In this document: one piece after another, positions 36,103-45,433 of the stretch
Layout of the letters: each line of letters begins with the position of its first letter
Numbering within the stretch: position 1 is the first letter of the stretch
Origin: Desulfobacteraceae bacterium UBA2245
GTDB taxonomy: Bacteria > Desulfobacterota > Desulfobacteria > Desulfobacterales > UBA2245
DNA: 64,000 nucleotides
Assembly (NCBI GenBank): GCA_002347265.1
Contig: DDYB01000032.1
Coordinates: 77,121-141,120, forward strand
Direction: 5' to 3'
The notes under the pieces: generated by a model
The model's database searches: none
What the model saw: the letters and a program-made list of their open reading frames with translations, nothing else
What the model was told of the DNA's origin: nothing
Made by a program: the position numbers and the translations under genes

Positions 36103-36925
36103 CAGGCAATCTGATAACATCCCATCTTAAAAAATGATCCGTCACTGCCGATGGTGGATACCTGTTGCCATCGCCTTTCTTAAAAATCCTATGCACACTG
36201 GATCTGGCCGAAACTTGGCCGCCCAACACTCGAAAATACACTTCCAATTGTCAACTTCGTGCCTCACCCTCCCTTTACCACCCCCTGCTTGCGTCATTTG
36301 AATGTTCAGTTAGAATTGCTGGCTTGCGAAATTACAGCTTGACGAATCAAAAATTTTAGATTCTAATAACAAGTTTTTATGTTGACTTCTGGAATGGGGC
36401 TAAATAACATATAAATATATAAAGTGAGCATCTTTTCGCAGCGACCCCTCCGATTGTACGTTTCTGGATTCTGAAAGATTTTATAATCGTCTTTTCCGTG
36501 CGGGCGACCTCTTTATTCAGATAAACCTCCACCAGGGAGGTGTGCAATGAACAAGAAACTGAAGTTCTGCATTTCTGTCTCCTGACAGGTTTTTTCGCCT
36601 GGTGGGAGAAGCTGGCAACATTTCTAAACTTCAGCCACATCAATGTTTTTAAGCCTTTGATCGCGACGAAGCCGTGCGGCGCGTTGTGAAAAAAAGAGCT
36701 GTTTGTATGAGGTGCGGTTATGTCAAACAAGGCTTTGGTGTATTTCAAAATACCCATACAGCCGCCCAGCAGTGGCGCATGCCATTCCTGGGCGTGAAAA
36801 CATGGCGGTCGGAGATGGTTTTTTTAACATCGGGCACAATGATTCAAGGTTGTGCGGGATGGAGAAAAAACCAGGCGAAGAAAATGGACCTGTATTTTCA
36901 ATTCTCGGAAAAAGGAGGTACGGGT
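36103..36925. other. Long non-coding region upstream of the secreted protein
   Basis: 823 bases. A possible promoter is TTGACT (36382-36387), 17 bases, TAACAT (36405-36410), and a perfect TATAAT lies at 36482-36487. A hairpin ACCTCC/GGAGGT near 36524-36540 precedes a 12-codon frame (MNKKLKFCISVS) at 36547, which resembles the beginning of a secreted protein but stops at once; it may be a broken gene. Other frames look like noise. Confidence 0.4.
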
Positions 36926-38614
36926 ATGAAGATTTCGATACAAACGGTATGTGTTGGAGTTGCGCTCGTCTTTTCCGTATTTTTTCTATCGGGCGCAAGC
37001 ACTGTGTTCGGGGCAGACGGGGCGGGTTTGTTTGAACTGGAGGGCAATGCCGTCCAGGACGATACTGAGCCCCCCCCTGACGATTGGGAGACCCTTTACG
37101 GTGGCGCCGGCGCCGCTGACCCCTCTATATTTGAGCATGAGGGTACGGGCGTGACCATCTTCACGGGCGGCCGGAAGGACATTCAGAACATTCCGGAATG
37201 GGGCTACAAGGACGGCGCTGTGCCGGACAAGGACGATATCCTCGATGCCTTTGGCGCGGCTTATAATGATAATGGAGATCTGGTTGTCTATTTCGGCGCT
37301 GACCGTATCTCCAATGTCGGGGATGCCTATATGGGCTTCTGGTTCTTCAAGCAGCAGGTCAGCCTGGATGGAAACGGCGGGTTCATTGGAGAGCACGAAT
37401 TCGGCGATATTCTGGTGCTGGTGAACTTTCCGCAGGCTACGAACGCGGAACCCCTGGTGCAGGTGGTCGAGTGGGATACCAGTTGTTCCAAAGCGGACAG
37501 CAACACCCCCACGGTCGGTCAATGCGCCGCGGCTAACCTCAGACTGCTTGCGGGCGTTTCGGGCGCAGGCGCGATTTGCTCGGATACAGGGTATGTGGGC
37601 GCCTCTGGTGCATGTGCCATCACCAACGAGGAGGGCGGCCCCTATCATCTTACGACCTCGCCATGGCCTTACACGTCCAAGGACGGGTACGTGAACCAGT
37701 TTCCGTATGAAACATTCTTTGAGGGCGGAATCAACCTGACCCAGCTTGTCGGGGGAGACACCTGCTACAGCAGCTTTATGGCCGAGACGCGTTCTTCAAG
37801 TTCGTTCACCGCATCGCTCAAGGATTTCGTTCTGGATTCCTTCCCGGTGTGCGCGATCTCCGTGACCAAGGACTGCGCCAATCCGAGATTCAGCGCCGAT
37901 GATAATTATATCATCTATGACATTGCCGGCGCGGTCACGAATGACGGTTCCGCCACGGTGTACAACGTCAGCCTTGTCGACGTTCCCGCCTTTGATTCGG
38001 GTTCCCTGAACTGGTCCGGCAGCACCGCCTCCCTGGCCGGGGGTGCGAGCATCACCTACTTGGCGACCATTACAGTACCTAAAAATCAGAACGGACCTTC
38101 GGATCAGGTGACGGCAAAGGCTTACACGCTTCCGGCAGGCGGTACTGCGCTGACCGCTTCGGCTACGGATACCTGTCCGCAACTGCAGATCAGTCCCGAG
38201 CTTTCCGTTACCAAATCCTGCAGCTCCATCGTTACAACGATGAATGACCCCGTGCAGGTCGTGGCTCGGGTGAATGTTTCCGGCGAGGTCTGCAACATCG
38301 GCGACACGCCGTTGTTCAACGTGGCGGTTGTAGATAATGAAGCCGGCACCCTGCTCTCGGGTCAGTACCTGGTCGAGCCGGATGATCCAGCAAATCCGGG
38401 CGACACCGAAGGTGCCTGCAAGACTTACAGCGGCTCGTATATCCCGTCCGAGGCCCTTGTATTCGATGGTTCGGCATCGACCACCGATCCTTCACTGGTT
38501 TATTTCAGGGATAGCGTGACGGCCACCGCTACCGATATTTTTGGAGCCCCTGTGACGCCACAATACGCCAATGCAAAATGCCCGCTCTGTCCGGAATGTG
38601 AGGAGTGCCCGTGA
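36926..38614 (+). CDS. Large secreted protein with Ig-like/DUF11-type repeats
   Basis: A 562-residue exported protein. A signal peptide (MKISIQTVCVGVALVFSVFF, ending about STVFGA) is followed by LFELEGNAVQDD, a start shared by a class of bacterial surface proteins. The first half holds a large globular module with DDWETLYGG, VYFGADRISNVGDAYMGFWF and paired cysteines. From about residue 310 come two repeats of the type ISVTKDC...YNVSLVD and LSVTKSC...FNVAVVD, resembling DUF11 adhesin modules. The C-terminus is Cys-rich, KCPLCPECEECP. AAAGGAGG stands eight bases before the ATG. No function is known; it faces a metalloprotease gene across a terminator. Confidence 0.75.
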   Translation: MKISIQTVCVGVALVFSVFFLSGASTVFGADGAGLFELEGNAVQDDTEPPPDDWETLYGGAGAADPSIFEHEGTGVTIFTGGRKDIQNIPEWGYKDGAVPDKDDILDAFGAAYNDNGDLVVYFGADRISNVGDAYMGFWFFKQQVSLDGNGGFIGEHEFGDILVLVNFPQATNAEPLVQVVEWDTSCSKADSNTPTVGQCAAANLRLLAGVSGAGAICSDTGYVGASGACAITNEEGGPYHLTTSPWPYTSKDGYVNQFPYETFFEGGINLTQLVGGDTCYSSFMAETRSSSSFTASLKDFVLDSFPVCAISVTKDCANPRFSADDNYIIYDIAGAVTNDGSATVYNVSLVDVPAFDSGSLNWSGSTASLAGGASITYLATITVPKNQNGPSDQVTAKAYTLPAGGTALTASATDTCPQLQISPELSVTKSCSSIVTTMNDPVQVVARVNVSGEVCNIGDTPLFNVAVVDNEAGTLLSGQYLVEPDDPANPGDTEGACKTYSGSYIPSEALVFDGSASTTDPSLVYFRDSVTATATDIFGAPVTPQYANAKCPLCPECEECP

Positions 38615-38653
38615 CATCGGAAGGGCCGGCCGACTGTTAGTGGTAACCTGAGG

Positions 38654-38685
38654 GGGGCGGTGGGAGTGATCCCACCGCCCCTTTT
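38654..38685 (+). terminator. Strong rho-independent terminator
   Basis: Twelve-base perfect arms GGGGCGGTGGGA and TCCCACCGCCCC around GTGA, followed by TTTTATT. It ends the secreted-protein transcript 40 bases after its stop, and lies between two convergent genes. Confidence 0.9.
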
Positions 38686-38740
38686 ATTCAGGCGGGGATA
38701 TGAGCGCGGCGGCGCCGAGCGGACCGAGAGACGAGGCGCG

Positions 38741-41047
38741 CTACCTGGTTTTTGTAAACGACACCTGAACCGCTGCCGTTGCCTCGCATATGCCGTCCGT
38801 GATGGTATAGAAGAAACTGTCTTTCCCCTTGGCTTTGGGCACGGGGGTGTAGGTCGCCCTGCCGCTGGCGTCGAATGTCACGGTTCCCATGGAACCCTGT
38901 GTGAATCCCTTCACCGTCAGCGGATCATTGTCCGGATCCGAATCGTTGTTGAGTACGTATATGACCACTGGTGCGAGCTTTGTCGTTGAGGCGCTGTCAT
39001 CAACGGCGACGGGCGCCTCATTATCCGATTGCCGGCTCACGATATACGTCAACGAAGCCGAGGCTGCGCAGGCGGGATCACCGATGTCCTGCGCCGTAAT
39101 GTCTATGGTATAGGAAGCAACCGCCGCAGAGGGCGCCGATGTGATCTCCAGGGTGGTAGCGGCGCTCGCACCCGGCTGTACCTCCAGGCGATCCGTGCCC
39201 CAGACGGCGGTCCATCCCTGCGGAATGACGGCCGCCAGGTCAAAGAAGACGCCTGTGCAGCTGGCGCTGCCGGTATTGCTGACCGTAACGGTATAGGTTG
39301 CGGTCGTACCGGCCGCCACCCACTGACTTTCGGCAGGCGAAATCGCCACAATCGGATTGGTGCGCACGCAGATTGGCGTATCGAAGCTGACAGCCACCGA
39401 CGCGGTGCCGCCGTTTCCGGAGAGGCTGGTAATCCATATACCGTTTCCAGGATCGGCAAATGTTCGCCCGAATACAAGCGCCGGATCTCCCCAGTCCCAC
39501 GTCAACGAGCTGCCGGGCGTCATATCCAGCAGAACGCTGCTTCCGGGGTCAGACTCGTTTGCCATGTGCACCACCACCCCGTTGAGGTTGAGCATGTAAT
39601 TGCTGCCGGCGAGGAAATCGTCGAAACCCAGGGCCTGACGGTATTCGATGTAGTACCACGTCTTTCCGCCGGTAACCGGGTCTGTGTCTTTCAGTACTTT
39701 CAGGGCGTTGGGCGTCGCATCGCGGTCCGTTTCGTAAGCTTCCAGCGTGTAGGTGCCGGATCTGTCGGCAGTGATGATATCATTCAGATTGGGGTCCAGC
39801 CAGCCAAGCCGCTCTTTCTGGAAGGCGTTGAAGTGTCCGACCGATTGATTCCCCATGATGTCCATGGTGTCACCGTATGGATATACCACGAAATCACCGC
39901 CGAGGGTCGTATCGCCGCACTCGAGGGCGGCGGAGTGAAAAAGTCCCAGATTATGACCCAATTCGTGGCCGACCGTCTTTAACCTGAACCAGCTTCCGTT
40001 GATCCATGCCTCGGAGGGATTGCCGCCGACAGTGCCCGAACCCGAAGGAAAGCAGGGGGTTTGAGGGAAGACATAGATGTAGCGGTTAAAGGCGGAAAGG
40101 CTTACTCCCGCGTTTCGAGCCGCTTCCTGGGCAAGTCGGGCCACCTCGGCGGTTTTGCAGGTGGTGCTGTCGGTCGGCTGATCAAAGGGCAGCGTGTACC
40201 AGCCGTAAACCTCGCCGGTGAGCCAGGTCTGGCCGAAAGAACTCTCTTTGAAAAAATCGTTTACCGTGCCGAATACCAAGTCCCGCGCCTCTTCAACCGT
40301 CCAGGGCTCATTGGTCGGATCATTTCGAAAATTCACCAGCAGGACCAATGTGCGCTGCTCGCCGATGGTGTTGGGCAGCACCGCCGCCGAAGCTGCGCCC
40401 GCGGTCACGGATTCTTCACCGTCCAGCGCCAGGATTTGCAGGCCGGTCTCTCCGGACTCCAATGCCATGGCATCGTCCATCTGCACCCCACGGGCTCGCA
40501 CCCGCAAGCCGCTGAGAACTCTGGGCGGCCGGGCTTTGAAGTAAAGCGAAATACGTTCACCGTTCACATTCAGAAGGTAACGAAGGCGGCTGCCGTCCTC
40601 GTAATCCTCTTCGATTACCTCCAGTGTGCCCTCCAGTTCGCGCCACTGTTCGATGAATGTCCGTACCAAAGCCGGCATTCCGTTATTCAGCCGTTTGGGC
40701 AGGGCGAGCCGCAGCACCTCGCCCGGATCGACCTCGATCAGCGAAAGAAGAAGCTGCCAGCGCTCGACCGCCGGATTGATGAGTTCGCCCTGCAGTTTTG
40801 ACCGTTCGGCTGGACCGGCGGACAGGTAGCGGTTCATCAGGCCAACCAGGTGGTTTGTCAGGTGCTCTGCGTCGGCGGCCGCTCCGGCATCAGGGGTGGG
40901 CTGGGTGAGGGAAACCCCTGATGTGTCAGAGAACACAATCCCGAAAGCCAAAAGAATGACGAAGATCAGACGAAAGATGGGATACGAAATTCTCTGCAAG
41001 GAGAAAGGGTTCAAAAAGATTGATTTAAATACAGGTCTCGGGTTCAT
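38741..41047 (-). CDS. Secreted metzincin-type metalloprotease with Ig-like and cadherin-like domains
   Basis: A 768-residue exported protein. A long N-terminal leader with a hydrophobic segment (about residues 22-40, RLIFVILLAFGIVFSDTSG) acts as signal. A propeptide-like region runs to about 235, then a peptidase domain with the zinc motif HELGHNLGLFH at 361-371 (HExxHxxGxxH) and the Met-turn MDIMG. This is close to the gametolysin-like (M11) group. A NEW3/Ig-like part follows (about 530-650, IPQGWTAVW), then a cadherin/Big_9-like module with DDSAST and NDSDPDNDPLTV. AAAGGAGG precedes the ATG. Its leader carries a riboswitch-like structure. Confidence 0.83.
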   Translation of the reverse strand: MNPRPVFKSIFLNPFSLQRISYPIFRLIFVILLAFGIVFSDTSGVSLTQPTPDAGAAADAEHLTNHLVGLMNRYLSAGPAERSKLQGELINPAVERWQLLLSLIEVDPGEVLRLALPKRLNNGMPALVRTFIEQWRELEGTLEVIEEDYEDGSRLRYLLNVNGERISLYFKARPPRVLSGLRVRARGVQMDDAMALESGETGLQILALDGEESVTAGAASAAVLPNTIGEQRTLVLLVNFRNDPTNEPWTVEEARDLVFGTVNDFFKESSFGQTWLTGEVYGWYTLPFDQPTDSTTCKTAEVARLAQEAARNAGVSLSAFNRYIYVFPQTPCFPSGSGTVGGNPSEAWINGSWFRLKTVGHELGHNLGLFHSAALECGDTTLGGDFVVYPYGDTMDIMGNQSVGHFNAFQKERLGWLDPNLNDIITADRSGTYTLEAYETDRDATPNALKVLKDTDPVTGGKTWYYIEYRQALGFDDFLAGSNYMLNLNGVVVHMANESDPGSSVLLDMTPGSSLTWDWGDPALVFGRTFADPGNGIWITSLSGNGGTASVAVSFDTPICVRTNPIVAISPAESQWVAAGTTATYTVTVSNTGSASCTGVFFDLAAVIPQGWTAVWGTDRLEVQPGASAATTLEITSAPSAAVASYTIDITAQDIGDPACAASASLTYIVSRQSDNEAPVAVDDSASTTKLAPVVIYVLNNDSDPDNDPLTVKGFTQGSMGTVTFDASGRATYTPVPKAKGKDSFFYTITDGICEATAAVQVSFTKTR

Positions 41048-41109
41048 AAAAAAGCCTCCTTTGTTGATGGTACCGGAGGACTCCTTACTGCCCGATGCCG
41101 ATAAGATGG

Positions 41110-41206
41110 TCTCTCTTCCTTCGGCAGCCCGGCTGTCCGTAATCAGTTCAGGACCCTAGACTTTGCGCCGCTGTCTTGCTACAGCGTTACCTTTTCGGGA
41201 AGGAGC
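41110..41206 (-). promoter_or_regulatory. Cyclic-di-GMP-I (GEMM) riboswitch aptamer
   Basis: Read leftward, the first conserved strand (GGTAACGCTGT) and GCGCAAAGTC match the V. cholerae Vc2 aptamer over 33 bases without gaps, including the invariant CGCAAAG. The first hairpin has a GCAA (GNRA) tetraloop. The second hairpin, GTCC...GGAC, is followed by AGCCGGGCTGCCG, the usual GEMM 3' element. CTTCC and GGAAG pair as P1. Downstream, TCCTCC (41080-41075) can pair with the ribosome-binding site GGAGG of the metalloprotease. GEMM-Ib aptamers bind cAMP-GMP instead; from the aligned position 20 I favour c-di-GMP, with low certainty. Confidence 0.75.
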
Positions 41207-41461
41207 CCTCAATCTTCAATTCTGTACAAAATTAAGCAACAACGGCGCCATGTTCAGCAGATTCATATGCGCCATTATTTTCATGATCAACCCGCCTTTG
41301 CCAATTCCGGTTTCGGCAGTACATCGCGGCAATATATGCGCCTATTCAATCACTGCGCAGCGGCAGGCATCTTTTCCGCGCCCTGTCTTTCCGCCCGTCA
41401 TGGGGCGGCTGCGCAGCATAAAAATTTATCGGATAAATGTGAATACAACATCATTTTTTGA

Positions 41462-41498
41462 ACATAATGACACTATATGTAATAAAATGTCATTATGT
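41462..41498. repeat. 11-base inverted repeat
   Basis: ACATAATGACA (41462-41472) and TGTCATTATGT (41488-41498) are perfect complements around 15 A/T-rich bases. It could be an operator or an IS end. Confidence 0.55.
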
Positions 41499-41499
41499 C

Positions 41500-41589
41500 A
41501 AGCGAAAGAATCTCCGCATCTTTGAAAAATAAAACCGCGTTCCCTTATTCATAAAAGCGCCGTCATGACAAGCGAAAAAATTTCCGCAT
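41500..41589. repeat. Two near-identical 20-base direct repeats
   Basis: AAGCGAAAGAATCTCCGCAT at 41500-41519 and AAGCGAAAAAATTTCCGCAT at 41570-41589, 18 of 20 identical and 70 bases apart. Both sit after a TCA/ACA stretch similar to the inverted repeat. Confidence 0.6.
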
Positions 41590-41867
41590 ATGCCGGGAAA
41601 TAAGGTTAAGGCACAGTATTGTTTCCGTTTACTCAGCATGAGGGTGTGGATAAATTACCGGAAAGGGTCGGACGGGCTGGGAATCGCGGCTGCATAGTCG
41701 AATATCGGCTTAGACATGAACCGTCAAAAGCGGTGAGGCCGTACTCTGATTTGTCGTCAAGGCGTTGTATACTGCCAGGGGAAAATGGGGGGGCGGAAAG
41801 ATTCTTGCCTCGCTTTCCGTGAAAGACGATTGCCGGCTGTTATGATTCATGCGCAAACGCTCACATC

Positions 41868-43403
41868 CTACCGGATTTTTCCTCCCCGCTCCATTGTGCG
41901 GTACTGAACGGCCTCCGACACATGGGCCAGTTCGATGTCAGGCTTTTCTTCAAGATCGGCGATGGTCCGGGCGATTTTCAGTATCCGGTTGTAGGCGCGG
42001 GCCGAAAGCCCCAGTTTCTCGATAGCGTTTTCCAGAAGCGCCGAGGACGCGGTATCGATTCTGCAGAACTGTTTGATCTGCCGGCTGGCCATCTGTGCGT
42101 TGCAGTAAATGGGAAGCCTGACGAACCGACGGGCCTGAATCGTGCGCGCCGAGGTGACCCGCTGGCGTATTTTTTCTGAGGATTCGGCGGAAAACTCCTT
42201 TTTAAGATCCCGGTAGGCGACCGCGGGCACCTGAATGTGAATGTCGATCCTGTCCATCAGGGGTCCGGAGATCTTGGACCGGTAGCGCTGAATCTGGAGT
42301 GCGCTGCAGTCGCATCGGTGTCTGGGATCGGACAGATATCCGCACGGACAGGGGTTCATGGCGGCGACCAGCATGAAGCGGGAAGGGTAGGTGACGGTCG
42401 TTGAAGCCCGGGATATGGTGACCCGGTGATCTTCCAGGGGCTGACGCAGCACCTCGAGTACATGTTTCTTGAATTCAGGCAGTTCGTCGAGAAACAGTAC
42501 TCCGTTGTGAGCCATGCTGACCTCTCCGGGGCGTGGGCTCTGCCCCCCGCCGATCAGACCGGCATCCGAGATCGTATGGTGCGGGGATCGAAACGGACGC
42601 CGGGTGATCAGGGCCTGGTCTTTTTCAAGCATTCCCAGCACACTGTAAACCTTGGTGGTTTCGATGGACTCCTCAAAGCTCAAGGGGGGCAGGATAGTCG
42701 GCATGCGTTTGGCCAGCATGGTTTTCCCGGACCCGGGCGGCCCGACCATCAAAATGTTGTGCCCCCCGGCGGCAGCCACTTCAACGGCCCTTTTGGCGTG
42801 CTCCTGACCCAGAACTTCTGAAAAATCAGTATCCGTTTGATTCGGGGGTGCAAACAGCCCGGAAATGTCTATGGATTCGGCGGGTATCTGCTGGGAGCCG
42901 CGGCAGAATTCCACTACCTGGGAAAGGGTTCTGGCGCCGAGCACCAAGATGCCGTCCACCACCGACGCTTCCCGGCCGTTGTCCTCGGGAACGATAATGC
43001 CTTTGTAGCCGGACTGACGGGCTGCAAGGGCCATCAGAAGCGACCCTTTCACCGGTTTTACGCGGCCGTCCAGGGAAAGCTCTCCCATGATGAGATAGCG
43101 GGAAACCGTGTCCTGAGGAATGGTTCCTTTGGCTGCAAGAATTCCCAGGGCCATGGGAAGGTCAAATCCGGTTCCGTCCTTTTTGATGTTCGCCGGCGCC
43201 AGATTCACCGTGATCCGGTCATCCGGAAACGTATAGCCGGAGTTTTGAATCGCCGACTTTACCCGTTCCCTGCTTTCTTTTACCGCGGTTTCCGGAAGTC
43301 CCACAGTGGTAAAGCAGGGAAGTCCCCGCGCTATATCTACTTCCACTTCAACCAGATAAGCATCAATCCCGATAACGGCGCTGCTCAAAACCTTGGATAG
43401 CAC
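41868..43403 (-). CDS. comM: YifB/ComM family Mg-chelatase-like AAA+ ATPase
   Basis: A 511-residue AAA+ protein. ComM is a branch-migration helicase that helps integrate incoming DNA in natural transformation; YifB is the E. coli homologue. The N-terminal domain (VIGIDAYLVEVEVDIARGLP) and chelatase-type ATPase (VGPPGSGKTMLAKRMPTILPP, FLDELPEF, MNPCPCGYL with the zinc-like cysteines) are all typical. The start is GTG at 43403 with GGAGG at five bases. It is transcribed alone. Confidence 0.92.
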   Translation of the reverse strand: MLSKVLSSAVIGIDAYLVEVEVDIARGLPCFTTVGLPETAVKESRERVKSAIQNSGYTFPDDRITVNLAPANIKKDGTGFDLPMALGILAAKGTIPQDTVSRYLIMGELSLDGRVKPVKGSLLMALAARQSGYKGIIVPEDNGREASVVDGILVLGARTLSQVVEFCRGSQQIPAESIDISGLFAPPNQTDTDFSEVLGQEHAKRAVEVAAAGGHNILMVGPPGSGKTMLAKRMPTILPPLSFEESIETTKVYSVLGMLEKDQALITRRPFRSPHHTISDAGLIGGGQSPRPGEVSMAHNGVLFLDELPEFKKHVLEVLRQPLEDHRVTISRASTTVTYPSRFMLVAAMNPCPCGYLSDPRHRCDCSALQIQRYRSKISGPLMDRIDIHIQVPAVAYRDLKKEFSAESSEKIRQRVTSARTIQARRFVRLPIYCNAQMASRQIKQFCRIDTASSALLENAIEKLGLSARAYNRILKIARTIADLEEKPDIELAHVSEAVQYRTMERGGKIR

Positions 43404-43716
43404 AATTCCTCCCTGGGCGGATCAACGATATTTGCATGCGAAGAAGATCGGCGTTGAATCGTGCAAAACTGACGAAAGGAACGCCTCAATATAACAAAGG
43501 CCCGGAATCCTTACAATCTATTTATCAGGTTGTCGATTTTTTAACCGTGTCGGGGCGTTTTGCCCTGTTCCACAAACTGCTTGCCTTGAAGACGGGTAAT
43601 GCGATAAGAAAAAACGATTCTACGGCTGGCCGGATTTAAAAATGCATTTCGGCAGGAGCCAGACCCGGTTGTTTGCCCGCGGATGGGAACCGGAACCAAA
43701 GGGGTGATGTCCGGAA
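43404..43716. other. Intergenic region between comM and lpxC
   Basis: 313 bases with no good gene. A weak promoter-like pair for lpxC is TTGCCT (43581-43586), 16 bases, GATAAG. Nothing else is evident. Confidence 0.35.
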
Positions 43717-44610
43717 ATGAGCGTTGATTTGATAAAAGCATCGAGAAATGTTCCGGTTCAACAACGAACGATCGTCAGGCCTGCTGGATGTTCGGGAGTT
43801 GGCGTGCATTCGGGAAAACCGGTCAATCTTGCCATCAAGCCTGCCCCGGCCAATCACGGCATCAAATTCGTCCGCACCGATCTTCAGGATTCGCCCAAGG
43901 TTCCCGCCCTTTTCAAATCCGTTGTGGATACCAGCCTGGCAACGGTAATCGGCTACGAAGGTTTTATCGTTTCGACCATCGAGCATCTCATGGCCGTGCT
44001 GAGCGCGTTCATGATCGACAATGCTCTATTGGAAATCGACGCCTATGAGATGCCCATCATGGACGGCAGCGCAGCGCCTTTTGTTGAGATGATCAAATCC
44101 GCGGGCGTGCAGATGCTGCAAGCCCCCCGTTGCTATTTCCGGGTCAAGGAGCCCATCGAACTCGAGGAGGACGGAAAGTCCGTGGGCATATATCCGTGTT
44201 CAACTTTCAAGGTAACCTGTTCGGTCGAATATCCGCATCCTCTGATCGGCAGACAGACTCTGACTCTGGAGGGCTCCTCCGATATTTTCGAGAGAGAGAT
44301 AGCACCGGCCAGAACCTTTGGTTTTCTTAAAGAGGTTGAGTATCTGAAACGCTTTGGCCTGGCTCGGGGCGGATCCCTGGATAACGCCATCGTGGTGACA
44401 GAAGACGGAATTTTGAATCCGGGCGGCCTTCGGTATCCGGATGAGTTTGTCCGTCATAAGATTCTGGACTGTATCGGAGATTTTGCCCTGCTGGGAATTC
44501 CCATTCTGGGGCATATTATCGCCAGCAAGTCCGGCCATACTTTTCACCATGCCTTCCTCAACAAGTTTTTTTCAGAAAAGAAATCCTGGGAAACCTATAT
44601 GGTTTCTTGA
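43717..44610 (+). CDS. lpxC: UDP-3-O-acyl-N-acetylglucosamine deacetylase
   Basis: LpxC performs the committed, zinc-dependent step of lipid A synthesis. It is 297 residues, the usual size. Key features: CSGVGVHSGKPV at the N-terminus, STIEHLMAVLSA (zinc His), MDGSAAPFV, and DEFVRHKILDCIGDFALLG with the second metal site (His and Asp); GHTFHHAF follows near the end. Its presence shows an outer membrane with lipid A. It is followed by 230 bases before the DUF4390 gene. Confidence 0.96.
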   Translation: MSVDLIKASRNVPVQQRTIVRPAGCSGVGVHSGKPVNLAIKPAPANHGIKFVRTDLQDSPKVPALFKSVVDTSLATVIGYEGFIVSTIEHLMAVLSAFMIDNALLEIDAYEMPIMDGSAAPFVEMIKSAGVQMLQAPRCYFRVKEPIELEEDGKSVGIYPCSTFKVTCSVEYPHPLIGRQTLTLEGSSDIFEREIAPARTFGFLKEVEYLKRFGLARGGSLDNAIVVTEDGILNPGGLRYPDEFVRHKILDCIGDFALLGIPILGHIIASKSGHTFHHAFLNKFFSEKKSWETYMVS

Positions 44611-44840
44611 GATGATATTCGATAAACGCTTTTGAATTCCGGACCGGCCGGATCGGCGCTTCCTTCGGTTCCGAAATGAAAACCGCTTGCCATTTAAATT
44701 CCGATTCGATATGGGTAGGTATTCCAAATATATACAACCGACGGCAAATTTTTTAAGACTTGGAAAATAAAAGGCTCGAAATTGTCAACCGGCAATTGAG
44801 AGAAATGGCTTTGTTTGTTGTCACTATGCAAAGATTTTAA

Positions 44841-45401
44841 ATGATCCAGAAAATATTATTTTCCATCCTGTTTTGTTTCCTGGCTCTGATGCACGATTCA
44901 GCTGCGGCCCAGACTGCGACGCTGACCGACATTATTGTGACCAACAACCGGGACGACCTGCTGCTTTATCTGAATGTCGAAGGCGCCTTTCAGGATGAGG
45001 TGAAGGCGGCGGTATTAAGCGGCGTACCGACCACTTTTTCCTTTTCGGCCAACCTGAACAAGATTCGAAGTCTGTGGCTGGATAAAAATCTTACGGACAT
45101 CGAAGTGACTCATACGATCAAATACAACAACCTGAAAAAGGAGTTCGTCGTCAAACGTTCCTGGGAACAGAATCAGCCCCGGACGACGCAGTCCTTTGAG
45201 GAAGCCCAGCGGTGGATGAGCGAAATCGACAGCTTGAGGATTATTTCCCTGAAACAGCTCGAAAAGGGCAGACAGTATCAGCTGCGGGCCAAGGCCGAAC
45301 TCAAACGAGTGACGCTTCCGTTTTATCTTCACTATGTTTTGTTCTTTGTATCTCTCTGGGATTTTGAAACGGATTGGTACGCGATCGATTTCACGTATTG
45401 A
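44841..45401 (+). CDS. DUF4390 exported protein
   Basis: A 186-residue protein with a signal sequence (MIQKILFSILFCFLALMHDS, ending near AAAQ) and a DUF4390 domain of mixed strands, ending FYLHYVLFFVSLWDFETDWY. The domain's function is unknown; it is often found next to an NtrY-type kinase, as here (32 bases upstream of it). An exported protein beside a sensor suggests a role in sensing or cell-envelope status. Confidence 0.85.
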   Translation: MIQKILFSILFCFLALMHDSAAAQTATLTDIIVTNNRDDLLLYLNVEGAFQDEVKAAVLSGVPTTFSFSANLNKIRSLWLDKNLTDIEVTHTIKYNNLKKEFVVKRSWEQNQPRTTQSFEEAQRWMSEIDSLRIISLKQLEKGRQYQLRAKAELKRVTLPFYLHYVLFFVSLWDFETDWYAIDFTY

Positions 45402-45433
45402 CATAAGATACGTGGGGCGTTCTTTCGAACATT

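Larger units (their letters stand above)
41207..41867. other. Non-coding region with repeats before comM
   Basis: About 660 bases. It holds an 11-base inverted repeat (41462-41498) and a 20-base direct repeat (41500, 41570), listed separately. A perfect DnaA box TGTGGATAA at 41644 is single and probably chance. A 67-residue frame at 41619 does not look like a protein I know. The area resembles mobile-element debris but nothing specific was recognised. Confidence 0.4.

Noticed and set aside
34700..36160. Terminal inverted repeats of the IS element
   Set aside because: I compared both flanks and found no convincing match, so no ends are claimed.
36377..36757. A 126-codon leftward frame upstream of the secreted protein
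   Set aside because: No ribosome-binding site and no recognisable fold; amino-acid mix looks random.
41644..41652. A perfect DnaA box (TGTGGATAA)
   Set aside because: A lone box without neighbours or an AT-rich unwinding region is expected by chance.
41619..41822. A 67-codon frame in the repeat region
   Set aside because: Too short, no homology I know and no good start site; left as possible debris.
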